The notes beneath the pieces were generated by a model. The model worked only from the letters and a program-made list of their open reading frames with translations. It had not been told where the DNA came from and did not search any database. From positions 91,586,642-91,650,641 of the forward strand of contig CM049306.1 of NCBI GenBank assembly GCA_026874595.1: a stretch of 64,000 nt of DNA, written 5' to 3'. The translations under genes were made by a program, and so were the position numbers. Shown in pieces: positions 32,340 through 43,839 of this stretch. Source of the stretch: Sipunculus nudus. Its lineage: Eukaryota; Annelida; Sipuncula; Golfingiida; Sipunculidae. Each line of letters starts with the position of its first letter. Positions within the stretch are counted from its first letter, which is position 1.

Positions 32340-35300
32340 ACCACCGGTGTAGGTAAACATAGAGTGAAGTAGGGCAATGTATTACGTTACAATATTTTGG
32401 TTATGTATTGTTTCAAGGAAAATTACATGAACATGAATGTCTTAATGGTAAGGTCATCATGGAACAAATAATATTTCGTAAAAGCTTGTGCATGTACAAT
32501 GTAATCGGAAGGATTAACAAATTTTCATTTTTGTGTTTGACGGTTGAGACAAGAAGTCTCCGCAGTCATACAATTTCTATCTGGAAGAGGTTCGTTTTGA
32601 GAAGAAACTTCCCCGAGCGGAAAGGTGCAAAACAATCTGTTCCTCTTAGAAAGGAAATTGATTACCGGTAAGATTAGATCTTCTCGTTATTACATACTAA
32701 AATTCTATCCTGATATGTCCGTTAACTCCCATGATTTTTTTTTTTGAAAGCCTGCAGTGCTTCTAGGATGTAAATGTTCCAAGGAGAACCAGGAGATTTC
32801 GTCGAACCACCATGTACTTTAAGTGTCTTCTTAGTCAAACTGTAATGGTTTTTGCTCTGTTAATTTCATGAGCAAAGAGCAAAGGATAATGTAGCGCTGT
32901 AGCAAAGAAAACTTTGAGATTATGAATAAAATGTACAAAAATAAGCAGATGTAGTTCCTGTTATTCATTGAAATGTACACATACCTTGACTGGTTTACAT
33001 AAGTGTCCTTTTCCCTGGCGGCGACTTTTGTTAGACATTCAGTGAACTAGTCACTAAACCATTTTTTTTTCTTTACCGCACACTAACATGAAATTGTTTC
33101 CAATTAGTATCCCATACAGTTTCGTTTTTCTTAATAGAATTAAATTTATTTTGTTATGATTGCTTAAATTAATTTTTATTCAAAATTATGTCAAGATTTG
33201 TATACAGCCAAAACGATTTATATACTGTTTGTTTTAATCCTGTCGACATATTTATGTGAGCTACATTTATTTTTGTGGTTTTCATACAATTTAAGTACGC
33301 CTGAAGATTTTTGTCAGTTAATGCAGAACAAAGTAACTTCAACATTTGTGATTTGACGATTTCTCTCTGATATCCTAGAGAGAGAAAAATTCACATTTAG
33401 ACGTAATTTTTCTCCAAAATATAGACGGATTGTAGGGAGTCACTCTCCCGAGTTGTCTCAAAAGGTGAGTCTTTAAAAATGTTAAAAGGGCCCAATCATC
33501 TATATGACCTTTATAAAATAAAGCCAAACCCGTAGAGCCTTTATAACAAAAGGCCAGAAAAAAATGGATATCACGGCGCACAGTCTACTAGTTTGTTTTA
33601 TATCAACGTGTTTATAATATGTGTGGACATGCCAAAGTAATCAAAACAAATTCAACAAGAATCTGGCAGCAAATCAAATAAGCCAGAGGTTTGCAAATGG
33701 GTCTTGGCAACAAATGACCTTTCTACTGCCTCATATATGCAACCAACCACCTTAGGCTTACATGTTTACAAAAATGTTGATAAAAAAAGTTCATACACCC
33801 TTCACAAGGCCGTTATAGGATTTTTTCGCAATCAAAATTACCCTAAGATCATTAATGTATATGCACAGAGGAAGCCAGAAATCATATAAATTCTAATTCA
33901 AAAGGTAGGTGAATTGGCACCTTTAACGTTAATCTGATTGAGTCTTTGGGTCACCGGGGTCGTGATGTTTGCTAGCGCACATTTTTGTGACAAACATAAA
34001 ATCACTGATGTCACACCTCGGTTTGCTCCCGCCATGCTATGTGTACAATAATATAATTACTATTAATAATATTTACAAATTCCTAGAATGAATCGCGTAA
34101 TGTTTACCTCAAAATTTACGATGGAAAAAAGGTTTCATCTGGTACTACCAAGAAACGGTTTCGTCTGATTGCACAACTATCGTGGGGGACATCTGGTGGA
34201 CAAAATCTTTACTTTCAAAACAGGACAGAGGGAGAAACGATAAGGTATTACTAAGACAATTAAATGGTAATAAGTCCTCTAATGAAACACAATATACAGA
34301 GCACTTTATGATTATTTTGCTCACGCTGTCTTTTAACGCAAGGCCAAACACGGAAAAGACACAGCTTCAAAAAAGACACCTCCTGAGATAAAAGATAAAT
34401 GTCTATAAACAAAAACAAGCGTCTCTTCAAGAGTAGCCATTTAGTCATATGTAATGCAACACGAAATGCTTCTCAACTCGCTTAAGTTTTATCTCTCGAT
34501 CCCGAGGCATATTTCTGATAAGTTACTAATGACTGGTGAGAAACATGATAAGAAACAGTCCTACTACTCTTGGCCGCTTTTTCTTGAAATACTTTACGGT
34601 CCTACCTTCAAAGGAATCCTGATAGTGCACGGCCTCAACGGCCTGTCAGAAGTGAATTTCGAAGATTGAAGGCAGGGGGACATTTCCTTTTGTAATGTGG
34701 GGGGGGGGGACACGCCCCTACCCCGACACACACACACATACCCCTTTATTACGGGTTATTCCACATTTACGGTGATTTACCCATCCCAAATCCCCACCCC
34801 TCCACACACACAATACTTTCTTAGTATAGTGTAATGATAATAATAAGTGGTTATCTGGGGAGAGTGAGACAATTATCTTTTAGGGAATAACGCTTGTCGA
34901 GCGTGTGTACCGGCTGACGGGTATACGCGGAGGAGGGGTGTCTTCTTCTCCGGAGTGGGAATTTTCTAAAATATTCAATAAAATTTAGGCAAATTTAAGA
35001 TGATTTCGATTTAGAAAATAACAAGTAAAATGTTTTTCAAATAACAAGAATTAAAAACGAGAACCACCGTCGTGGAAACGGGGAAATCATACCACACCAT
35101 CAGCCAGTTTTCAGCCTATTTATTTATTTCTGAAACATTGCATATCATTGACATTTGAGGAAGTTTGCGGCACTGTGACAAATTTTTCTTTACAACTTGT
35201 ATATATTTTACTAACAACAGTGAGAATTTATATTTAATTAAAACATTAGATTCATTTCATTAGCAAACTGTTTGAGGGGACATAACATTTTATGTGCCCC

Positions 35301-37460
35301 GTGGTTGAAAAAAATGGGGTAGGGATATGTTCCCCTGTCCGAAACCAAATTGTGTCCATGATTAAAGGTATATGTATCATAATTATGTGGGGGTCATGGT
35401 TTTGTTATTTTGTATGCATATATGATAGCACGGATACCCAACAATATCGATGGAATAATGTCAAAGCATATAATCTAGCATGGGGTTCGAATCCCAATAG
35501 ATGCCGCCTATATTATAATTAAAAAATGATTTGACACGACCATGCTATTTGGACCTGTAGTAAACCCAAGTTGCTCATATATTAGAAAAGTAAAAAGGAA
35601 ATAGAAAGACAGGGGATGCAGTCATAAGGCTTGCCTTCTGTCTGCGAGAAAGTTTGCCCCTTTAATTCGAATGTATGAACCCCCAGTTTCATATAAACAT
35701 AACATGAATTAATACTTAATAGAAAACTCATTCTAAGTAGTGCAATCCTCAGCAATGTGGGGCGGGAGTCCCTATTGTAGGATGTATCCTAAATCGTGTT
35801 TGCATTCATTCGTGCATTAATAACTCTACAATATTCCTAGAAGACGTTCCTAAATTCGTATCATGTACCGGATCCACACCAAATTTCTAACCGATTCTTC
35901 ATTGGCCCAATCCCGAAATACCCTAGAAATCTACTAAGACCGTGTTCATGATTTCGTGAGTGATTTTGTGAACAATCACGGATCCAGGGGATACCGACCG
36001 ACCACCTCCCCCCCCCCTTAATAACTTCATTATTAAGCTTCAATATCAAGACAATATCAATGCCATAGCCAGTTAATAAGATGTAACAACAGAGTGCACA
36101 CAATTATATAATCACACTGGAGTCTGTATACAAATTTCATATATATCATGGCTTTTGATATCGCACGCTGCTATACCCTTATTCATAATGACCAATCACA
36201 TTTGAATATTAACAATAACCACAGTATTTAAAATACATAACAGAGCTTTGTTATTGCTATTACATATTGTCCATGAATCTTACACATTAACTCTCTGGCA
36301 TAGGGCTACTGGTACACTGAATACAGTGGTAAACGGTACGTGCCTCTTCTTAAATGGCTGTAATATGACTTGTGTGATAACATGACGCAATGATAACCCT
36401 GTATGTTACTTAACAACATGTGGGCGACATAAAGTATCATAAATTGTGAACTTCGCTACATATATACGCTGTTGGAGTCCCATATACGATCAAGGATATG
36501 TTTTGAGGAAGGCCATTAGTGCATAGTCTTGACATTGAACCTACATGTATTGTCAATGACTTTTGGGTTTATACATCTTCTATATCTGAAATCATTGTTG
36601 GACGTTAAGTACGGTGTACAGAATAATGAAAGTTCACATTTATTAATTCATTGAAAACAAAATTATATCAAACTAAATAAATTGAAAGCCAGAAATTCAC
36701 CCGTCGTTATATATATTTCTTATATTTTACCAGTTTATACAATATTTAAAATGTTAAAAACATATATGCATACATGATTCATGTATGCTTTGAAAGATCC
36801 ATTATCATAAAAGTATAGGTGTAAACGAAATTTCCGTTTTGCATTAGGTGCCGTGTGAATATGACTCAATAAATCAGCTCTACTGAATGGCGTCGGCTGT
36901 TGACCTTCACGGTTTCATAGTTTCATTGTTCACAAGGTTCCAAAAAGCTGATAGACAAACTGTTACACTCCTGCAGAGGGTTAGATCTAGCAATCGGCAT
37001 TAAGATAGATCCAAGTACTCGTTTAAGGTTAGATTACTTAGCTGTCCAGAATCAAGGTTAACGACCTGGTCCTAAACGGTGTTGTGGCAATTACGAAGGC
37101 AGCAATGCCTTCTCGAAAATAAAATTGCAACAAGAGAGTGTGGACAAGTAAGAACCTGACCAAAAAAGAACTTCGTATTCAGCACACTGCTCTGTAGTTG
37201 TATGCCTTGGACCAAACATTCTATGACATAGCAAACATTGTATTTATTTTATATGTTCAGAAATTTTAGTGGAGGTTTCAACGGTAGCTTTCATCGAAAT
37301 GAAGGCAGTTCCAGTTATAAATATTTTGTTATCTGTCTGCATGTTACGTGTGTATAAACTGACACCCCTATAAAAAAAAAAACATGTATTTATTTGTCCG
37401 GGGCCTGTCTATAAGGGACCTACTATAAACCTCATTTATTTTACATGGATTGTACAACTA
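32340..37460. other. 5.1 kb without a supported gene
   Basis: Read on both strands with no domain-bearing frame found. Minor items: poly-G at 34700-34709 with (CA)n and CCCC words to 34815; B-box-like GGGTTCGAATCCC at 35482-35494 without a convincing A-box (SINE scrap); poly-C at 36007-36016. A frame at 32408-32671 ends at a good donor but is unrecognised. Confidence 0.45.
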
Positions 37461-37464
37461 ATCA

Positions 37465-37655
37465 TAACTAATTCGAGGCACCTCCCATGGCGCTCGGTAG
37501 TTGCTTAGGGTGGAGGAAACCGGAGTACCCGGAGAAAACCACAGACCTTGGACGGGCCACTACAACCCACTCTCATAAGCAGAGCGGGAATCGAGCCCGG
37601 GTTGCCAGCGGAGAGGGCCGAGCGTTTTACCACTCAGCCATCCAGGCCCCAGGCC
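37465..37655 (-). mobile_element. tRNA-derived SINE
   Basis: On the minus strand the element starts CCTGGATGGCTGAGTGGTAAAA (A-box TGGCTGAGTGG). It continues through GGGCTCGATTCCCGC (B-box) about 40 nt on, then a body with GTGGTTTTCTCCGGGTACTC and CGGTTTCCTCCACC. This body is found in many marine-invertebrate SINEs. The tRNA-like part has no closed acceptor stem. Confidence 0.8.
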
Positions 37656-38985
37656 CATAAGGGACTACACGCATGGAATGTTTAATAAGTTTATTTACCA
37701 AATAAATCATAATTTACAAATATTTCTTAAATCAAAGTTGTATAAATATTCTGTTCTTAGAGCGTCCCTAATGGAAGCATATCTATGTCCCCAATCTATG
37801 TCACCCCAGGTGTCTTTCTTTCAAGCATCAAAGTTCTTGCAAGAGTGCCTGGGTCCTTTGGCAAGTAAACATTGTGAGGTTCTAGGTCGGATCGACATAA
37901 TTTAGAAACGGATCTGGATCTAGACATTACCTGTTGGACGATTTTTAGTTTTACTTATGTTAGGCTCGGATACAGTGTTCGGTAAATAACACTTGTTTAC
38001 TAAGCGTTAGATGATTGATGGGTGAGCCGGTGAGAAGAACTGAATCGTGAAACTAATCACGTACCAAGAGAACACCTGGCGTGATCAGATGATATGCACT
38101 GTGAATATCTGCGTTGATTATCTGTTCAATGCATAGCCTTTTAAAGTCATTGAACCTTTGAAAAACAAAACGATCGATGTCCCTAGATGACTCGTGACTA
38201 GGAATCGTCTGGTATGCTCCAGGTACGAGGAGGACCCACAAAGCTTGGCGGTAAAAACTGTGACATATATAAGTATGTGAAGGACACAACAGTTGAGATT
38301 GACACAACAATTGACAAAGGTCAGTGAACGATGCCCCAAAATATATCAGCTACTAAGAACAATGCTGATTCGTCACTGCAGGAAGTCTCGGTATTATGTT
38401 GTACTAAATGTAAATCTTCCACACTATTTCTAGTTCTGTCAATTAAATTTTCTGAAACATACGTGTCTTTTCTTATACAGTCGTGACTGATAATCCGATA
38501 CTGAATGTAATACGCTAATTTACGTCGGATTGCAAGGCTGTCGGACTGTCAAATCAATAAAGGTGACGGAGGGTAAAGATACAATGTGACCTAAATGTTT
38601 GGCGAACTTGTTATAATTCATTAAGTATTTTGTTATAATAAACTACGTATATGATATTGTTACGATTAATGTGAATAAGAAAATAAAAAAATCCGTCATG
38701 GAGTACTGTTTTTATTTTTTATATACGTGTATATATATACTACGCTCGTCAAGATTGACGACCTATGCAGATTCTAAAATTATGAGATATGCTTATATTT
38801 CTGAACAAACATAAACTAAATGTATATATATATGAACCAGCGGTTGATCTACTAAGTTCATGTGCGTGTAAAGAATGCAAGCATATCTGTCTGGTATCAT
38901 GTTCTTTTATTTTTTTCATTTTCACGGACTTTTCTAAGCGGTCGGCATCAACGTCCCCTGCAGCGAAGCCCTACTCCTCAATATA

Positions 38986-39195
38986 CCGTAGCCCTGTTTC
39001 CGTTCCCGCAATCGTGTCTCTGAGAGTTACTGGTTTGGAAAGGACCATCTTCTCCCTCAGACTCGCTGTCACTGTCGCCCCCATCTTCTTTGACCATTGG
39101 CACAATATCAGCGGCCGACGGCATTGCTTCCGTGGGCTCCATGTTGTTTAATACAAGGTTTCGCTCTGCGGTCACGTGGTCCGCGCTGTTGAGTG
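38986..39195 (-). CDS. Possible short exon, acidic Ser/Glu-rich
   Basis: Minus-strand frame with an internal start at 39142: MEPTEAMPSAADIVPMV then an acidic run ending SESEGEDGPF. An acceptor-like TTACCTTTTCCAG precedes (ending ~39196), and ACCAGTAACT near 38986-38995 could be a donor. CCACGTGACC lies in the presumed 5' part. The segment is GC-richer than its surroundings and falls within material missing from the other duplication copy. No family is recognised, and it could equally be a retro-fragment. Confidence 0.25.
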
Positions 39196-39281
39196 CCTGG
39201 AAAAGGTAATTGTAATTGTGCAAAGTGAAAGATCCCAAGACAGACCCGTTTTTTTTTCACAAGTTAAGTATAAAAGAATAT

Positions 39282-39282
<1 letters not shown>

Positions 39283-39331
<49 letters not shown>
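39283..39331. repeat. (TA)n microsatellite
   Basis: Continuous TA run. It is followed at 39360-39440 by AT-only palindromic sequence (TATAATTTATAATTTATAATT). Confidence 0.95.
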
Positions 39332-39333
<2 letters not shown>

Positions 39334-40623
39334 AGAAGCAGGAACCTGGATTGACACTGTATAATAGTATTATCATTTATAATTTATAATTTATAATTTA
39401 TTATAATACTATAATAAATATAAATAATTATAATGCTAAATATATTGAACATGCTTACCAGAGAATATATGCGTGCGTCTGGTTTTGTATTTTGTACGCC
39501 ATCGACCATCGGAAGCTGTATGGGCTGTCCAAAGACGGATGATGTTGTATTTAAGTTTTATTGTTTTTTATAACAAGATACTGGGATTCACCACCGTTAA
39601 TGTAAGGGCAAAAAGACGGAGTAGGGAAATTGTCAGTGCCTTCGAACGGACTTTCCGCTGAGACCAGTATTTCCTCTTGTGACTATTTTTTTTTTATTAA
39701 AAACGAATTATAGTCCTACTTAAGACAGTTTAAATGTTCAAATAGATGCGGATTGGAGTAAGACTTAAACAGAAGTGAATTTAATGTAGGAGTAACAACT
39801 GCACCGTGCTGCAGAAGTTTAATATAGTTAATTGGATATCAATACAAATACAGACAGTAGTGACAATCGGTGTCCCATCATATTACATCCGAATAATCGT
39901 GAAACTAAAAGAGCACACGTATTTATAGTAATAGAATTTATTGCCATATGTAACCAGGAGCAAAACTAATACAAAACACAAAAGTTAGGAAAGCAAAATA
40001 GGCAACATTAACAAAGGCAACACTGGATACAAAGTATGTTTGACAGGAGAAGTTATATTCTCTTCTGTCGTAGAATATTACTTAAAACAGATACGGTAAT
40101 ACATTGATAATATTTCTATTTTATTATGATATAACCACAGTATATATATTTGCATTGTTCTGGAAATAAAAAATGATCATTTGCTAACAGGTTCTTTATG
40201 CAAGCATGACGTATGGTTACTGATATTATGTTCTGATTTTCATATACGGCCACAGCAGAAAAAAATCCGAAATAATTCTCATATTTCAGATATATCTAAT
40301 GTGCGGTGCAACATCAGCAGATCACCAGCAAACCTCTAAGCTTGGCAACTGTAAGGAAATAAAGATTTCCCATAAACTTTAAGCGTTTCATACATTTATC
40401 ATTCTAATAAGGAATATAACAAGAAAAGAAAACTCTTTATTGTCAAATAAGGAAAATAATGTAAGGTAAGGCTTATATATAAACTAATCCTTTAGCATGT
40501 AAATATGTTCCCGGGAATGAATCATATGGATATGATGCAACAGTAGTTACAGGATATATAAAAAAGCACAAAAAAATTACTTAAGCTACAACTAACCTCA
40601 AGTATACTTGCTTTTGCACTTGG

Positions 40624-42726
40624 TCACCGTTTGATTCCTCCAGCGACTCCGTCTAACACCTGCCGGAAGAGCTTAAATATGGCTTCCCTGTGGTTGTCTG
40701 GGTAACGGATCCCGAGCTCTGCTGCACGTTGTATCGCCCACTCGCTGTTCTTCTCGTGTTGTACTCCAGATCCCAACAGGCCATACACAGCTTGAAGAAA
40801 TTCACTTTGTTAATTCAAAAGCATCCTTTACTTATAAGATAACCAACTGTCATTTACAGGGAAAATAATACTATAAAATGCTGAAAATGTTGATAACGTC
40901 AGCTGAAGATCCTTCCCGGTCATTATTTAATGTATAGAGTTATGTCTCATAAATCTTTAATAAATCACCTAGCTGAGACGACAATGTCAGTACAATTTGG
41001 GGGTTCTTCTCACTACATCTGTGCTAACCTTGATCAGCCCTGAAGTTTGTTTGTCTAGTTTGATGTCCATTTGGTGTGTGACAGGTGGGTGCAAGTGCTA
41101 TATTGATAATTGACCCATAAGTAACATTAAAGAATGACCTCATGTCAATTAATTAGTTGCATATACTTACAAGCGCGTGTCGTGCTTCCACAGTGGACCA
41201 ACACAGGTCCTGCCCTGCCGGCGTTCAATATTTTATCTTTATGTCGCTCCCACATCTCCACGCTGTAACCGAGCTGACCACCTTTCACAAAGACATTTCC
41301 AGTACAGTATAATCATGCTAAAAGACATCGGTATTTGTTATGACGCCTAACTTGAAATACAATCATTTGTATGTTATATGATTATTTCACTTCAGAAGCG
41401 GATCCAGAGGGGCGGTCCACGGGTCCGGACCCCCTTTTTTCATCAGAAACAACGTTTTTTTAGGGCTTCAGGCAAAATTTTGCCATCTGGACCCCCCCCC
41501 CCCTTTTTTTCAGACCTGAGGACCTTTTTTTGGGGTTTCCATTTGTCCCTGCACTTTTATAGTGCAAATGGTTGCAATGCTATGTTTCGTTCCTCTGGTT
41601 TTCATAGTATGGTTGTTTATTTAACTGCATATGTTTATTTATAGGATTTCAGAAAAGCGCCCCAATGCAAATTTAATTGACATTCAATCTTACCTTTTGG
41701 TGTATGAATATACGCAACTCCTTCGACATCGTTCTAAGCAGCTCTCTCTAAGGTTTCGTTGTAGCCAACGTCATCCCCGAATGCCAGAAGGTTCCTGGAT
41801 GCGTAGTTTTCAGTAGAATTTAAATGTATATACTCGTTGACCTTGTAAGGATCAATCCTCGTCGCCTCCAAGCGGGCCTGGCTCTGTCGTCCCCCATCAT
41901 CGTAGGTACCTGTACCATCATGAATATTCAATAGAACCACCTCCTCCTGTGAATACCAACCTACAAAAGTGACACCCAGACGGACGTTGACGACGCTCCT
42001 GATTCCTGTGTTCTGCAGCCGACCAAGATAATTGGATTTTATCTGACCAGCAATAAACCAGTCCTTGATTACAGGTTTGATTAACCACAGGCTCCGCCAT
42101 GTGGTCAACGACGTATCAGGCTTCGTGACATTGACCGGGATCGCTTCACCTGTTATACTTCGGATAACTTCCCGAGCTTGTTCGTTTCCGGTATAGTCAT
42201 TTCCCAAAAGAGCTGCCCTCCGGAAAAATTCATTGATGTCAATCCTTGGTGTTACACTAGGGTCATGGCGACTGACATTGGCAAGATAAGACAATGCCAC
42301 AAAGGAAGCTGAATACGCAGACCGACAGTGGAAGAGAACCGGTTTAAGAGCCGCCTGGAAATGCTCACCGAACCGCTGAACAGCCTCGATAGTAAAACCG
42401 CTCTCACCAGGTTGTAGAACTTGGTAAAACTGAAGACCGGCCAATCTTGTTGCGATATCTTTTGCTTTATCTGTTTTGGGGAGAATATCCTCTCCGATAC
42501 TGTCAGGCACAGTAAAGTTAAACAGTGATATGATACTCCTAAAGCCGGTCTCTGAAGCGTATTTGATCTGGGTCTCGGTAAGACGACCCGCAGTGTACAG
42601 GTCCGGAGTGATCCATTTAACCCACCATCCTTTAGGGGATGGCAGTAACGTATCAGGGCTGGCCTTGCTCGTCTGACACAGCAGACCAATGAAGAAGATG
42701 ATTTCGACAGCAGTGTTCACAAACAT
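40624..42726 (-). CDS. Secreted protein with two DUF442/Cys-phosphatase-like domains (three exons, one internal TAG)
   Basis: Exons are 42726-41694, 41281-41171 and 40790-40624, with phase-1 joins throughout (donors GTAAGA and GTAAGT; acceptors TGAAAG and TTCAAG). The total is ~436 codons. The start at 42726 (MFVNTAVEIIFFIGLL...) gives a signal peptide; the in-frame ATG at 42837 would bury it. Domain 1 has ITPDLYTAGRLT and the loop VLFHCRSAYSAS, which lacks the usual Arg after the Cys. Domain 2 repeats the plan with WFIAGQIKSNYL and the loop VHCGSTTRA, which keeps Cys and Arg. DUF442 (BLH phosphatase-like) proteins carry a CRSGxRA loop of this sort. I infer a secreted pseudoenzyme-enzyme pair. 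Codon 331 is TAG (41736-41734), 14 codons before the exon 1 donor, so the present allele would lose the second active loop. Recently disabled, polymorphic, or a sequence error. Confidence 0.72.
41385..41545 (+). repeat. GC-rich dispersed repeat in intron 1
   Basis: GAAGCGGATCCAGAGGGGCG, then GGGTCCGGACCCCC and a poly-C run. This resembles a dispersed palindromic repeat common in invertebrate genomes. It lies between exons 1 and 2 of the twin phosphatase-like gene. Confidence 0.45.
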
Positions 42727-43839
42727 TGTGCGGGAATATATACCGCCACTCTGGCTGTGTGAACCTAAACCGTGACGCATACTAAGATCAGTATGTTTGA
42801 CGATGAAAGGAGTATGTCTAATAAACACAGAAGGCACTGACCTTTGTCAACAGCATTGAAAAGAAGTACACGCCTCTCGTATTACACTGAGGAAGTAATG
42901 TGAACTTGAGCTGATAATTTAATTGATTTATATGATATATGAATCATACCTACAAAAGCGCCATCTGTTTAATTATCAAGCTTCAATATAGACACACAAT
43001 GACATAATCGATTAACGCGTATTAACAGAATTCATGTGTAAAATGGTGTACCTAAGCGGGTTTGTTTTATAATCTAAAACATGTCTCCTTATTTCGAATG
43101 ACCAATCCATGATATTCATTATCCACAGGTTCTATAGCGAACCTCTTGAATGGAGCTTTGTTCTTCTATAAAAAAAACCTCACCAGTCTATGACACACCC
43201 ATTATAACATGCCATCATTATTATATGTCTTACTAGTATAGCCTACCAAAGTAACATAAGAATGGTATTCGGTAATATATTGCTTACATAAGTTACTATA
43301 CATTATTAGCCTCGCTGCGTAATGTGTTGATTTTGCCCAGGGTCATCTTCATTTAGGGGGTGAGTGGTGCTTGATTGACAACGGCATGGGATGTAATATC
43401 ATATCTTGTCAGGGACTTGATGGTTAGAACATCGGCTAAATGTAAAAATCCTCTGTTTGCGGGTAACATATTTGGTAATACGTACAAAATCAAGTGTTGA
43501 ATGTCGGCAGTGTTCTGATTTTAAGCTAAGGAAAAAAATCCTGATATGAGTCGACACGGGCTTGATATATTAGAAATCTTAAAGCATGGCAAGTTTAGCA
43601 GGCAAATTTAGTACTTTAAATTCAATAATATACAGGAGTTATTTTTAAAATGGGAAGATCTGTCTTCGATATTAGCATAGGTTGAAGGTTTATAAATCCC
43701 TGTCTTTGTTTGCCCGCAGGTTGTCAATATTCAAAAAGTGAAATAAAATTTCCTGGGAGAGTGGGCCACTGGTCAAGGAACAAGTGTTAAAAATACTGGG
43801 TCGGATGAATAATACAAGGCCTTAGCTCTTGAATGCTTT

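Larger units (their letters stand above)
37930..42840 (-). repeat. Segmental duplication, copy A
   Basis: Similar blocks occur in the same order here and at 43840-46740. They are GATTGATGGGTGAGCCGGTGAG with CACCTGGCGTGA (38007-38090 versus 43890-43955), GATGCGGATTGGAGTAAGAC (39745 versus 44200), ATTGCCATATGTAACCA (39940 versus 44610), and then exons 3, 2 and 1 of the twin phosphatase-like gene. Copy A carries extra sequence at about 38.4-39.7 kb. Confidence 0.75.

Noticed and set aside
32408-32671. Plus-strand frame ending near donor CCGGTAAGA with TTTCAAG upstream
   Set aside because: The splice-like edges are tempting, but the 87 residues match no family, have no partner exon and sit beside repeats.
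37465-37655. Functional tRNA gene
   Set aside because: A- and B-boxes are present but the acceptor stem does not close and a SINE body follows. The same applies to 14370-14440, 27188-27345 and 63625-63740.
42252-42689. 145-residue second frame within the phosphatase-like exon
   Set aside because: Shadow of the 41694-42726 exon in another frame on the same strand; no signal or domain.
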